Assembly (NCBI RefSeq): GCF_020564625.1
Contig: NZ_JAJBZT010000013.1
Coordinates: 1 to 64,000 of the forward strand
Reading direction: 5' to 3'
DNA: 64,000 nt
DNA from: Leeia speluncae
Lineage (GTDB): Bacteria; Pseudomonadota; Gammaproteobacteria; Burkholderiales; Leeiaceae
This document shows, piece after piece, positions 26,071 through 34,744 of the stretch; positions within the stretch are counted from its first letter, which is position 1, and each line of letters starts with the position of its first letter. A model generated the notes under the pieces. It made no database searches, had not been told where the DNA came from, and saw only the letters and a program-made list of their open reading frames with translations. Made by a program: the position numbers and the translations under genes.

Positions 26071-26849
26071 GCGATGTACTCTTTCGCTGGTGTCAGTAAT
26101 TGAACACCTGAAGGGATGAAGCCTTCCATCGCACTTTCATCGGGTAATTTATCTAAGGCTAAGATATCAATCGCACTCACTGGGCAAACCAAATAGGGAG
26201 AGGACTGGTTAAATTTATCTGGGCTAACCGGAGCGACAACCAACTGAGACTGGTTCACAATAGCTTGTTTAATTAACATATCTTCGTAGGTGTCAGTTGT
26301 AATGCCTGCATCCACATGAATTGCGCAGATGCCTAAAAACCCGATATCTGGCCGAAAGTTAGTGATGCGTGCAATGGTTTCCGTATCTGCACACATCATC
26401 TCTTTTTGATTAATTTGCCCACCAATCATAATGGTATTGGCATTCGGTAAACTTGCTAGTGCTACTGCAGTTGGCAGACTATGGGTAATACCTGTAAACA
26501 TCAGCGTTTGAGGAATATGGCGGACAATTTCTAGCACGGTTGTGCTGTTATCAAAAAAGACTGTTTGGCCTGGTTTGATGAGTGCCGCGCATAATTTACC
26601 AATTTCGGTTTTTGCTGCTTTATGTAAATGCTCTCTCGTTTCGCGAGGTAGTGACGGCGCTGTCTTTTTAACGGCGCCGCCATGCACTTTGACCAATAAG
26701 TTCTGCGTGGCTAGGTCGGTTAGGTCGCGCCGAATGGTATCAATAGAGACACCAAAGCGTTGTGCTAATTGCTGTGCGATCACCCGTCCTTGTTTCTCTA
26801 GTGAATCAAGGATCTGTTGTTGGCGTTCTATGGCAAGCGGCTGGTTCAT
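26067..26849 (-). CDS. DeoR-family transcriptional regulator
   Basis: A 260-aa regulator with an N-terminal DeoR helix-turn-helix (RQQQILDSLEKQGRVIAQQLAQRFGVSIDTIRRDLTDL) and a C-terminal sugar-phosphate-sensing domain (DeoRC; FFDNSTTVLEIVRHIP, TGITHSLPTAVAL, MIGGQIN). The start at 26849 is preferred because DeoR proteins begin just before this helix; upstream in-frame codons to 26942 run through a repeated operator-like region. It overlaps the MFS gene by 4 nt and should control the DeoR-MFS-HAD operon, with a phosphorylated sugar as the likely inducer. Confidence 0.9.
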   Translation of the reverse strand: MNQPLAIERQQQILDSLEKQGRVIAQQLAQRFGVSIDTIRRDLTDLATQNLLVKVHGGAVKKTAPSLPRETREHLHKAAKTEIGKLCAALIKPGQTVFFDNSTTVLEIVRHIPQTLMFTGITHSLPTAVALASLPNANTIMIGGQINQKEMMCADTETIARITNFRPDIGFLGICAIHVDAGITTDTYEDMLIKQAIVNQSQLVVAPVSPDKFNQSSPYLVCPVSAIDILALDKLPDESAMEGFIPSGVQLLTPAKEYIA

Positions 26850-26866
26850 CGTCAAAAAGTCTGAAG

Positions 26867-26921
26867 TGTTGCTGTATTTTACCGTTTTGTGCTGTTTTGT
26901 ACAGTGTTGTGCAGTAATATT
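26867..26921 (-). promoter_or_regulatory. Triple 20-bp-spaced repeat, candidate DeoR operator
   Basis: Three related units begin at 26867, 26887 and 26907, exactly 20 bp apart: TGTTGCTGTATTTTA, TTGTGCTGTTTTGTA and TTGTGCAGTAATATT. They share the core TGC(T/A)GT. They sit 18-72 bp upstream of the regulator's start. DeoR-type repressors often bind repeated sites in helical phase, so this is the natural autoregulatory operator. Confidence 0.6.
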
Positions 26922-26965
26922 TGATTGGAATATGCACTTCAAAAATACCTCACGCTTTAAAGCAC

Positions 26966-26992
26966 AAAAAAAAGACCACCTAGTTGGTGGTC
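26966..26992 (-). terminator. Rho-independent terminator after thyA
   Basis: On the minus strand GACCACC (complement of 26986-26992) pairs with GGTGGTC (complement of 26974-26980) and is followed by eight T (26966-26973 read as A on the plus strand). Confidence 0.85.
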
Positions 26993-27019
26993 ATTTTGTA
27001 TGCCTATTACTTGTGGTGA

Positions 27020-27826
27020 TTACACTGCGACTGGTGCTTTAATCGCTGGATGCGGGTCATAATTTTCCAGCGTAAAGTCTTCAAACGTAAAGTCGAATAA
27101 ATCTGAAACCGCTGGATTTAACTTCATTTGTGGTAAGGCGCGTGGTGCACGGGCCAATTGCTCTTTTACCTGATCTAAGTGGTTCAGATAAATGTGTGCA
27201 TCACCTAGTGTGTGAATAAATTCACCGGGTTGCAATCCACATACTTGCGCCATCATCATGGTGAGAAGTGCATAAGAAGCAATATTAAACGGAACACCTA
27301 AGAATAAATCCGCACTTCGCTGGTATAACTGGCAAGATAATTTGCCTTCTGCCACATAAAACTGAAAGAAAGCATGGCAGGGAGGTAGGGCCATTTGTTC
27401 AATTTGGCCAGGGTTCCAAGCAGAAACAATAATGCGGCGAGAATCTGGCGATTTTTTTAGTTGATCTAAGACTTGCTGAATCTGATCAACATGCTGCCCA
27501 TCCGGTGTTGGCCAATTGCGCCATTGGTAACCATAAACCGGGCCAAGGCTACCATCTTCTTTTGCCCACTCATCCCAGATAGTGACACCATGTTCTTTCA
27601 AATAGGCGATATTAGTATCGCCCTTAAGAAACCAGATTAGCTCATGAATAATCGATTTAAGGTGAACTTTTTTGGTGGTCAGTAGCGGAAAACCTTCGCT
27701 TAAATCGTATCGGCTCTGATGTCCAAAAATAGAAATAGTACCCGTACCGGTTCTATCTGTTTTTGTCACACCAGTATCTAATACATGGCGCAGGATATCT
27801 AAATACGCTTGTTCGCTACGAGACAT
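27020..27826 (-). CDS. thyA: Thymidylate synthase
   Basis: This 268-aa enzyme converts dUMP to dTMP using methylene-tetrahydrofolate. Family landmarks: [14 protein letters not shown] (24-37), the catalytic Cys150 in [32 protein letters not shown] and HIYLNH. The length is typical of the 264-aa bacterial enzyme. It is apparently a single-gene unit ending in its own terminator; no dihydrofolate reductase gene is adjacent in this window. Confidence 0.97.
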   Translation of the reverse strand: MSRSEQAYLDILRHVLDTGVTKTDRTGTGTISIFGHQSRYDLSEGFPLLTTKKVHLKSIIHELIWFLKGDTNIAYLKEHGVTIWDEWAKEDGSLGPVYGYQWRNWPTPDGQHVDQIQQVLDQLKKSPDSRRIIVSAWNPGQIEQMALPPCHAFFQFYVAEGKLSCQLYQRSADLFLGVPFNIASYALLTMMMAQVCGLQPGEFIHTLGDAHIYLNHLDQVKEQLARAPRALPQMKLNPAVSDLFDFTFEDFTLENYDPHPAIKAPVAV

Positions 27827-27892
27827 AATCGATTCTTTATTGCACTAAAGGATGGGGTAATTATACGCCAATTACCCCATTGAAAGTGCAGC

Positions 27893-29206
27893 TTAGGCGA
27901 GCAGGGCTTGTCCTAAGAATTCTTTTTCATCTTTGACACCAGGTAGCGAGAAGAAGTAACCACCGCCAACAGGGCGGATATATTCTTCTAATGGCTCACC
28001 GTTTAAACGTGCTTGCACGGTCAGGAAGCCATTGGTTAAGTTGGCTTGATAGCAAACAAACAGTAGTCCCATATCTAGTTGGCCAGATTTACTGATGCCA
28101 CGAGAGTAGTTAAACCCTCTGCGTAAAATTAGGTTTTTACGCGTTTCGGCGGTTCTTGGATTGGCTAGGCGAATGTGCGATTTAAAATCAATCCGGCTAC
28201 CATCGCTATCTGATGCGTAGTCTGGATCATCGTGTTCATTTTTCTTTCCAAGCGGTGCGCCACTATGTTTATGGCGGCCAAAAATTTTCTCTTGCTCTTG
28301 CAGAGGGGTTCTATCCCATTGCTCAACAAGGTTACGGATAATCCGTACTACCTGATAACTACCACCTACCGTCCAAGCCGGCTCGCCAGATTGCGTACCC
28401 ACCCAGACTAATTCATCCATTAGTTTATTGTCTTGTGCATTTGGATTGGCAGTGCCATCTTTAAAACCAAGCAAATTAATGACGCTTTCTTCTCCCATTT
28501 TTGCCAAGGTGTGTGGCGGTAAGAATCCGTCGATCTTCCACTTTACCGCTAGCAAGTCGGGCGTATGCTTAATGATGTCTCGAAGCGCATGAATGTTGGT
28601 TTCTGCCGTGTTCGAACAAATCTGAATAGATAAGTCGCCATGGCATTCATCAAGATTTAGCTGGTCATTCGGGAATCGAACCATTTCGATCAAATGTGCT
28701 GGTTTTTTATCGGCTAAACCAAAGCGCTGATCAAATAAGCTCGCGCCGACAGAAATCGTCACCGTCAAATTATCCGGGAAGACCTCTGGCCCTAACACAC
28801 CGCTATCTAGTGGTGGAAGTTTGGGGTCTACATCCGGCACCTTACCGCCCTTTGTTAGAAAACTAATGCGTGTAGTCAGTAACTTGAATAGTCTAGTTAG
28901 CTCGTGCTTATCTTTCGCTAACACATCAAACACGACAACTAAAGCGGCAGCTGGCTGCGGGGTAATAATCCCTGCCTGATGCTCTCCATAAAATGGTTGG
29001 TTTTCTTTGGTTGTATCACCCATAGCCGATTGGCCGGGTTTGGGGAGTTTTCCGGTTTGCTGAAGGACCGCGACTGTCCCTAGGCCACCAAGTGCCACTG
29101 CGCCACCTAAACTAGCACCTTTTAGCCATGTTCGGCGCGAAGGAGAGCTTAGTTCTGTTTGATCATTGTTTAAGTCCGAGTTTGATTCAGTGCCAGTGGG
29201 TTTCAT
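27893..29206 (-). CDS. efeB: Deferrochelatase/Dyp-type peroxidase EfeB
   Basis: A 437-aa periplasmic heme-containing peroxidase of the EfeUOB iron-uptake system. The N-terminus carries a Tat signal (twin Arg at 24-25 in SRRTWLKG, followed by a hydrophobic stretch). Dyp motifs include GFKDGTANP (GXXDG) and HIRLANPRT, which holds the likely heme-ligand His. It is the last gene of an efeU-efeO-efeB operon. EfeB is proposed to oxidise ferrous iron or release iron from heme for EfeO and EfeU. Confidence 0.95.
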   Translation of the reverse strand: MKPTGTESNSDLNNDQTELSSPSRRTWLKGASLGGAVALGGLGTVAVLQQTGKLPKPGQSAMGDTTKENQPFYGEHQAGIITPQPAAALVVVFDVLAKDKHELTRLFKLLTTRISFLTKGGKVPDVDPKLPPLDSGVLGPEVFPDNLTVTISVGASLFDQRFGLADKKPAHLIEMVRFPNDQLNLDECHGDLSIQICSNTAETNIHALRDIIKHTPDLLAVKWKIDGFLPPHTLAKMGEESVINLLGFKDGTANPNAQDNKLMDELVWVGTQSGEPAWTVGGSYQVVRIIRNLVEQWDRTPLQEQEKIFGRHKHSGAPLGKKNEHDDPDYASDSDGSRIDFKSHIRLANPRTAETRKNLILRRGFNYSRGISKSGQLDMGLLFVCYQANLTNGFLTVQARLNGEPLEEYIRPVGGGYFFSLPGVKDEKEFLGQALLA

Positions 29207-29291
29207 TTTGGAGTCCTAAATGACACAACCGGCATGTTTGCCGGTTGGTCTTTGTCGCAATAAAGAACAAGGTTACGTCGTTTCGCTAGAT

Positions 29292-30461
29292 TTAGTTAAT
29301 ACCTAATAATCCGCGTAATTTAGATAGCTCTTCCGCTAGTGTCGTAATCGGTGCTTTTAGCGCATTACGGTCTTGTTCGGTTAGCTTGCTGTAGTGCGCA
29401 TAACCGTTACCTTCTTTGTATTTACCTAGCAAACTATCGATTAGCTTAAAGTTTTCATCGACTTTCTTCAGCAATGCAGCATCTGCGCTTTCTAGCATTG
29501 GGCGAAGAATATCAACAATCTTTTTCGATCCTTCTACGTTCGCGTTAAAGTCGCTTAGATCAGTACCACTATAGCGATCTTCTTCACCGCTGATTTTACC
29601 ATTTGCGACTTCTTCAATCAGTGCTGCGGCGCCACCAACCACTTTATTTGGCGGGAAGGCAAGTTCATTCATACGCGTTTGCAATGCCTTGGCATCTTCT
29701 ACCAATTTGTCAGCAAATGGCGCTAGACCATCGGTAGTTTTCTCATGGAATAGAACGTATTCAATACGATGGAAACCGGTAAACTCAGGATCTTGCTCTT
29801 TACCTTTGAAGTCATCTACACGTGCATCCATCGAGCCATCTAAATCACTAAATAATTCTGCAATCGGTTCAATACGCTCATAGTGGATACGGCTTGGCGC
29901 AAACAACGCTTGGGCCTCTTTTAGTTTGCCCGCTTTGATGGTGGCCGCAAACTTTTCTACATCGCTCACTAGTGCAGCTACTTCTGCAACTGCATAGGCT
30001 TTGTACTCTTTTACAGGACCTTCTAGTTTCAAGATAGCGGCTTGTTTCTCGTTGGATACGCCAGAGGATTGGCCGCTAACTGTTAGTTTACCTTTCGGAT
30101 TACTTAGTAAGCCGCAAGTGATTTCATAGTCACCAGCCACCAAGTCTGCCGTCAGTTTAGAGGTAAATCCAGGCGCAATATTTTCGCGCTCTTCCACTAC
30201 CAACACGCCTTTTAAGATTTCCCACTCTACAGCGCGTTGGCTCTTGTTCACGATCTTAAAGGTATTTTTGCCTGCGCTAACAGAGAAGTCACCAGGCGTA
30301 CAACCTGTATCGTTAATAACAATTTCATGTTCAGCTGGTTTTGCTGCAACGGTGGCAGACGTTGATGCCGTGGTTTCTGCTTCTTCTTTTTTACAACCAA
30401 GTAATAGACCGGCCATTAGTGCAACAGCCATGGTTTCTTTTAGTGGAAAACCGTTTTTCAT
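29292..30461 (-). CDS. efeO: Iron-uptake protein EfeO (cupredoxin plus M75/imelysin domain), probable lipoprotein
   Basis: This 389-aa protein has a lipobox LLGC ending at Cys23, so it may be an anchored lipoprotein. Residues about 45-125 form an EfeO-type cupredoxin domain, and about 150-385 form the peptidase-M75/imelysin domain with the metal-binding HxxE in GFHRIEYVLFHE. ATG 30461 is preferred over the upstream ATG 30485 because it gives a standard signal sequence; GAGAGA lies about 9 nt before it. It lies between efeU and efeB. It probably binds periplasmic iron and passes it to the EfeU permease. Confidence 0.93.
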   Translation of the reverse strand: MKNGFPLKETMAVALMAGLLLGCKKEEAETTASTSATVAAKPAEHEIVINDTGCTPGDFSVSAGKNTFKIVNKSQRAVEWEILKGVLVVEERENIAPGFTSKLTADLVAGDYEITCGLLSNPKGKLTVSGQSSGVSNEKQAAILKLEGPVKEYKAYAVAEVAALVSDVEKFAATIKAGKLKEAQALFAPSRIHYERIEPIAELFSDLDGSMDARVDDFKGKEQDPEFTGFHRIEYVLFHEKTTDGLAPFADKLVEDAKALQTRMNELAFPPNKVVGGAAALIEEVANGKISGEEDRYSGTDLSDFNANVEGSKKIVDILRPMLESADAALLKKVDENFKLIDSLLGKYKEGNGYAHYSKLTEQDRNALKAPITTLAEELSKLRGLLGIN

Positions 30462-30539
30462 AAACGCGAATCTCTCGTCAATCAAATGTTATTGAAATGG
30501 GTGAATTCAGTACAGGTCAAGCGAAGCATCGAGGGCTTT

Positions 30540-31370
30540 CTAAACGGCTTGTCTAGCGGCGGATGCAGGTTTGCTGCCCGCTAAGAACAAGAAAACGGCA
30601 GGAATCAAATAGATAAACCAAGCCAATACTTCTCCGATGGCAGGTGCATCGTGATAACCAAAGATACCACCTAACACCACGCCAACAGGGCTACCTTCCG
30701 GCAGGGTTTGGGTAAGATCAAATGCAATAGTTTGTAAGTGGTTCCAAATGCCCGCTTCGTGTAAAGCACGAATCGCACCGGAGAAAAGACCTGCTGCAAC
30801 AAACAAAATGAAAATGCCCGTCCAGCGGAAAAAACGACGTAAATCTAGGCGGATGCCACCGTAGTAAAGCCCTACACCAAGTGCAATAGAAACCACCACC
30901 CCTAACACCGCACCAACCGGAGCTTGCCAACCCACGTCTTGTTGAAATGCCGCCATTAAGAAAAAGACAGACTCTAGGCCTTCACGGGCGACAGCAAAAA
31001 AAGCCATGCCAATCAATGCCCATACTTTATTTTGGCTATTGTCTAGCGCAGATTGAATCGAATCATGTAATTGTTGCTTGATGCTTCTTGCTGCTTTGCG
31101 CATCCAGAAAACCATCGATGTCAGAATGACGACTGCAATTAGTGCCACAGCCGCTTCAAATAATTCTTGTTCCTTTTGTGGGAACTCTGCTTCCATTGAA
31201 GTAAGTCCAAAACCAAGCCCTAAGCTTGCGATGATGGCTAAAACAACGCCAATCACAATTGCATGCATCCAACGTCCTTGGCCAGACTGTTTTAGATAAC
31301 TAGCAATAATGCTAACAATCAGTGCAGCTTCCATGCCTTCGCGTAGCATAATCAAAAACGGAACAAGCAT
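30540..31370 (-). CDS. efeU: Iron permease EfeU (FTR1 family)
   Basis: A 276-aa inner-membrane iron permease. The two FTR1 signatures are REGMEAAL (10-17) and REGLESVFF (129-137), each within a hydrophobic helix; about seven membrane segments are visible. The start at 31370 is chosen because the family begins shortly before the first REGLE-type motif; an in-frame ATG at 31394 adds eight residues. A Fur-box-like sequence lies about 55-75 bp upstream. First gene of efeUOB. Confidence 0.95.
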   Translation of the reverse strand: MLVPFLIMLREGMEAALIVSIIASYLKQSGQGRWMHAIVIGVVLAIIASLGLGFGLTSMEAEFPQKEQELFEAAVALIAVVILTSMVFWMRKAARSIKQQLHDSIQSALDNSQNKVWALIGMAFFAVAREGLESVFFLMAAFQQDVGWQAPVGAVLGVVVSIALGVGLYYGGIRLDLRRFFRWTGIFILFVAAGLFSGAIRALHEAGIWNHLQTIAFDLTQTLPEGSPVGVVLGGIFGYHDAPAIGEVLAWFIYLIPAVFLFLAGSKPASAARQAV

Positions 31371-31424
31371 TAGTTTTCCAGATCTAAATAACAACGATTC
31401 GCATTTTACGACAAATGAAAATAC

Positions 31425-31446
31425 AAATGCAATTCATTCTCATTAT
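31425..31446 (-). promoter_or_regulatory. Candidate Fur box upstream of efeUOB
   Basis: On the minus strand this reads ATAATGAGAATGAATTGCAT followed by TT. It resembles the GATAATGATAATCATTATC consensus of ferric-uptake-regulator sites, with most positions matching by eye. It lies 55-76 bp upstream of the efeU start, a typical position. Fur control of efeUOB is well known in other bacteria. Confidence 0.65.
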
Positions 31447-31503
31447 AAAAATTTGAAAAACTGTCAATCTTTAGTGTGTTAACAACAGAGTTAGCAACGT
31501 AGA

Positions 31504-32859
31504 TTAGATGGGAAAAGAAACAATGAATGCAGCGCCACCCAAAGTGGATGAGCGCTCGATGCGGATGTCGCCGTTATAGTTGGAGACAATATCTTCCACA
31601 ATAGATAAACCAATCCCATGGCCGGGAACATGTTCATCTAAACGGACACCACGCTTGAGTGCTGCATCTGGGTTAGAAACGCCAGGTCCATCATCTTCGA
31701 CGGCAATTAAATAGCGTTTTCTCTGGAGTACAGCAGAAATTCGAACTTGGCTGTTTGCCCATTTGCCCGCGTTATCGAGTAAATTACCAAACAACTCCAT
31801 CGCATCTCCTTCGCTTAGTCTGGTGAGCAAAGCGGGAGGGATATCATTTCTAAAAGCAATCTGCTTATCTCGATGAATCTTTGTTAACGTCAACACTAAG
31901 CGTTGAACAATTGGTGAGAGAGGCGTTTGTTTGCTAAAGGTGTTGGCCCCTCTTGTTGCCGCACGTTGTAATTGGTAACCAATTAGCGATTCAATTCGAC
32001 TCGTTTGTTCTTGCACGGTTGGTACGAATGTGTCGGATTGTGGAGGTGTACTTCGAATAACGGCAATCGGCGTTTTTAGGCTATGAGCCAAATCACCCAA
32101 GGCTCGTTCATATCGTTGCTGCCTTGCGCGCTCGCTTTCGATTAGTGCGTTTAAGTTATCTGTTAAAGGTTGTATCTCACGAGGATATTGCCCTTCTAAC
32201 TTTTCGCTATTGCCTTTTTCAATGGCAGTTAACCCAGCGGCCAATTTTTTCAATGGCGATAAGCCAAAGCGTAGAAAGAGAATCTGCAGTATTAACAGCA
32301 GTGCCGCGCAGGCAGCTAACCAGCGCCACAGCGTTTTTCGAAATTGCTGCATTTGTAAATCAAATGGTTTGGCATCTTCACTAATACTAAAGGTGAGCGG
32401 AACTGGCCCTTTATCGGTTGGCCATATCACCCCAAGTGCAAATGAGAAGTAACGGTGGCCGGCTTCTTCTACTGCGGTGAAATAGCGCTGGCCTTTTGGT
32501 AAGCTAGAGACAAAAGCAACTGGTTGACCAGCAGAAGAAGGGGATTGCCAAATACTGTTTGTACTTAAAATTTGTGCGTACAACCCAGATGCGGGAGACA
32601 TAAGGTTGGATTCGGTGAGTTGACTAGGCAGATGAATCTTTCCTTCGCTGTCTACTTCCGTATCCGCCATCAGTAAATAGGACACTGCTTGCAAGCGTTC
32701 TTGGCGGGTGCTTTCTGCTTGCTGCGTAAACGCACTTTCAAGCCCTGTTGCTGTAATGACAATGAAGACGCTTAAAAGCAAAAGATTCGCTAGCGTCATC
32801 CGCCAGCGAATCGAAGTAGGTAGTTTTAATTTAAGCCAATTAAGCTTGGGAAAGCGCAA
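31504..32859 (-). CDS. Two-component sensor histidine kinase (PhoQ/QseC-like)
   Basis: This 451-aa membrane kinase has transmembrane segments at about 22-42 and 179-197 with a periplasmic sensing domain between. A HAMP-like linker is followed by the phospho-acceptor His259 in GDLAHSLKTPIAV, the N box DNAGKWANSQV, and ATP-binding VEDDGPGV and GHGIGLSIVEDIV. The start is a TTG within the 3' end of the response-regulator gene (20-nt overlap), preceded by AGAGGG. Operon: PepSY protein, regulator, kinase. The signal is unknown; PhoQ-like kinases often sense cations or envelope stress. Confidence 0.92.
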   Translation of the reverse strand: MRFPKLNWLKLKLPTSIRWRMTLANLLLLSVFIVITATGLESAFTQQAESTRQERLQAVSYLLMADTEVDSEGKIHLPSQLTESNLMSPASGLYAQILSTNSIWQSPSSAGQPVAFVSSLPKGQRYFTAVEEAGHRYFSFALGVIWPTDKGPVPLTFSISEDAKPFDLQMQQFRKTLWRWLAACAALLLILQILFLRFGLSPLKKLAAGLTAIEKGNSEKLEGQYPREIQPLTDNLNALIESERARQQRYERALGDLAHSLKTPIAVIRSTPPQSDTFVPTVQEQTSRIESLIGYQLQRAATRGANTFSKQTPLSPIVQRLVLTLTKIHRDKQIAFRNDIPPALLTRLSEGDAMELFGNLLDNAGKWANSQVRISAVLQRKRYLIAVEDDGPGVSNPDAALKRGVRLDEHVPGHGIGLSIVEDIVSNYNGDIRIERSSTLGGAAFIVSFPI

Positions 32860-33517
32860 AGCGATACCCTCTGCCTCTTAATGTTTCAATAGGTTGTAAG
32901 TCCCCTTGAGGGTCGAGTTTTTTACGCAACCGACCAATTAATACTTCAATCACATTACTATCGGGATCGTCATTCACTGGATATAAGTAATTATTTAATT
33001 CTTGCTTTGTTACTACTCTGTCCCGATGGCGAACTAAGTATTCAATCAGGCGATATTCAAAAGCGGTTAAGTCTAACTCTTGGTCAGAAACACTCACTTT
33101 TTGACCTGATAGGTCTAGCTTTAGTGCGCCAAACACCATATCGAGTGATGGGCTGCCCGTTGCTCGGCGCAATAAAGCCTTAATGCGAGCGAGCATTTCT
33201 GGTGGTTCAAATGGTTTGGTTAAGTAATCATCTGCGCCGGCTTCTAAGCCTTCGACTTTGTCTTGCCAGCGATCACGCGCAGTTAGCACCAAGATGGGCA
33301 TATTGTTGCCTTCTTGGCGCAGTGTGCGAATGATGTCAATCCCGGGTAATTTAGGGAGGCCTAAATCAATTACTGCCGCATCAAACCCTGATTCTTTAGC
33401 AAGATATAACCCTTGCTCACCATCATGAGCACATTCAACGCGATAGCCCTCTCCAAGCAACCAGTCTCTTAGGCGCGCATTTAAAATTGGTTCATCTTCT
33501 ACAATCAAGATTCGCAT
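32840..33517 (-). CDS. OmpR/PhoB-family response regulator
   Basis: A 225-aa response regulator with a receiver domain (acidic pocket VEDE, phospho-acceptor Asp51 in VIDLGLP, switch Thr in VLTARD, Lys in LTKPFEP) and a winged-helix DNA-binding domain with LTAFEYRLIEYLVRHRDRVV and the terminal RGRGYRF. It overlaps the upstream PepSY gene by 1 nt and the downstream kinase gene by 20 nt, so the three are translationally coupled. Targets are not identifiable. Confidence 0.94.
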   Translation of the reverse strand: MRILIVEDEPILNARLRDWLLGEGYRVECAHDGEQGLYLAKESGFDAAVIDLGLPKLPGIDIIRTLRQEGNNMPILVLTARDRWQDKVEGLEAGADDYLTKPFEPPEMLARIKALLRRATGSPSLDMVFGALKLDLSGQKVSVSDQELDLTAFEYRLIEYLVRHRDRVVTKQELNNYLYPVNDDPDSNVIEVLIGRLRKKLDPQGDLQPIETLRGRGYRFALSQA

Positions 33518-33867
33518 TAAAAGCCATCCTTAAAAGGGAAGGGGCGACGGTTATTGTTTCCATTATTTCCTCGCCCTTCTTCATTTGGGCGATTTCTTCG
33601 TTGATCCAGCGAAGGTGGTGGCTGATCGTAATTTTGCCCTCTAGCAGAAGGTGGGGAGTCATTTCCTAACTGTAAGATAACAATTTCACCATTATCTTTA
33701 AGTACTTTTACACGATAACCGCCACTGCGGTTGTCTACTGAAATCACTTTGCCACCAGTTTGTTGTTGGGCAATGCGCGCAGCATCATCTCGGCTGAGAT
33801 CGGCCATGGCGCTCATAGGCATCCATAGGCCGAGACACAAGCATAGAGTTAATATACGGGGGCGCAT
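33517..33867 (-). CDS. Secreted PepSY-domain protein
   Basis: This 116-aa protein has a signal peptide (cleavage probably after AMA near 22), then a PepSY-like domain (SRDDAARIAQQQTGGKVISVDNRSGGYRVKVL) and a basic Pro/Arg/Asn-rich tail that looks disordered. PepSY proteins next to PhoQ/CpxA-like kinases are thought to modulate the sensor or a protease in the periplasm. It is the first gene of the operon and overlaps the regulator gene by 1 nt. Function inferred from family and context. Confidence 0.82.
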   Translation of the reverse strand: MRPRILTLCLCLGLWMPMSAMADLSRDDAARIAQQQTGGKVISVDNRSGGYRVKVLKDNGEIVILQLGNDSPPSARGQNYDQPPPSLDQRRNRPNEEGRGNNGNNNRRPFPFKDGF

Positions 33868-33970
33868 TTCAGTTCCTTGCTAACGAAGACACCTAAGATT
33901 ATGCCAATATTGTAACCTGTGGCGGCTTAGATGTCCTTGATCAATAAGTAACTTGTTTGCATTTTCATGC

Positions 33971-34474
33971 TTACAAGATTGGATTGACCGCAACATTCAC
34001 CTTAATTTCACGGCCTGGGTCAGAGGTACTGAATGTGGTGTAACGTTTTCCTGCGTATTCATAAGTGACTCTGTAACCGGTTACGCGTTGTGTCCATTCT
34101 GGTTCGCTGCGGCAACGCTGCACTTGTTCCGTGTGATATGTATCGTCGCGGTCATCATTATTGCCCCACTGACGTCCCACCATTGCGCCGGTGACCGCGC
34201 CAATTGCAGTCATGGCATCTTTGCCGTGCCCTTTACCAAATTGATGCCCAACCACCGCACCAGTCACACCGCCTAAGATAAGGCCTGCGGTATTGCCGCC
34301 ACGATCACGCTTATCTTTTACGTTAACGGTTTCATTCCAGCACACTTGGCGATCAGTTTTTACTTGTTCGTATTGTGGCTCTACATTTTTTACTTTTGCA
34401 TAGTCGGTATAGCCATCTGCACTTGCCTGTGCCACTGCGCCCATTGCGATAACCAAAGCTAGTAATTTACGCAT
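33971..34474 (-). CDS. Glycine-zipper 2TM outer-membrane-type protein
   Basis: A 167-aa exported protein. The signal peptide ends near ASA-D at residue 19. Residues about 60-105 contain two glycine-rich hydrophobic hairpins (AGLILGGVTGAVVGHQFGKG and AIGAVTGAMVGRQWGN), the glycine-zipper 2TM domain of the SlyB/17-kDa-antigen group. No lipobox is seen. The C-terminal part (about 120-160) forms a conserved RVTYEYAGKRYTTFSTSDPG region found in many proteobacterial homologues. Envelope role; otherwise uncharacterised. Confidence 0.82.
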   Translation of the reverse strand: MRKLLALVIAMGAVAQASADGYTDYAKVKNVEPQYEQVKTDRQVCWNETVNVKDKRDRGGNTAGLILGGVTGAVVGHQFGKGHGKDAMTAIGAVTGAMVGRQWGNNDDRDDTYHTEQVQRCRSEPEWTQRVTGYRVTYEYAGKRYTTFSTSDPGREIKVNVAVNPIL

Positions 34475-34744
34475 GATGTTTCTCCTGTCGGGTTGCCACG
34501 TTTTTCGTGGTGTTGGAGTGCATCTTATGCCTAGTCAACTGAATATTTGCTGAATGACCTGTTCACCTTGGGAAGGTATTTTGTTGATTCGTTCTCGCGT
34601 TGCGTGTTGGAAATGCGCCGTTTGTAATCGATGAAGTCAGGGTAGAAAATTATTTGAATTTCTATATTTCAAAAGGTTATTAAAAAACTATTTTATATGT
34701 TGATAGAATGATTTATTGTTCACATTGATTAAATGGGGGGCGTC

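Noticed and set aside
26850-26942. N-terminal extension of the DeoR regulator
   Set aside because: The region holds the 20-bp-spaced repeats and encodes residues unlike DeoR N-termini, so it is treated as promoter.
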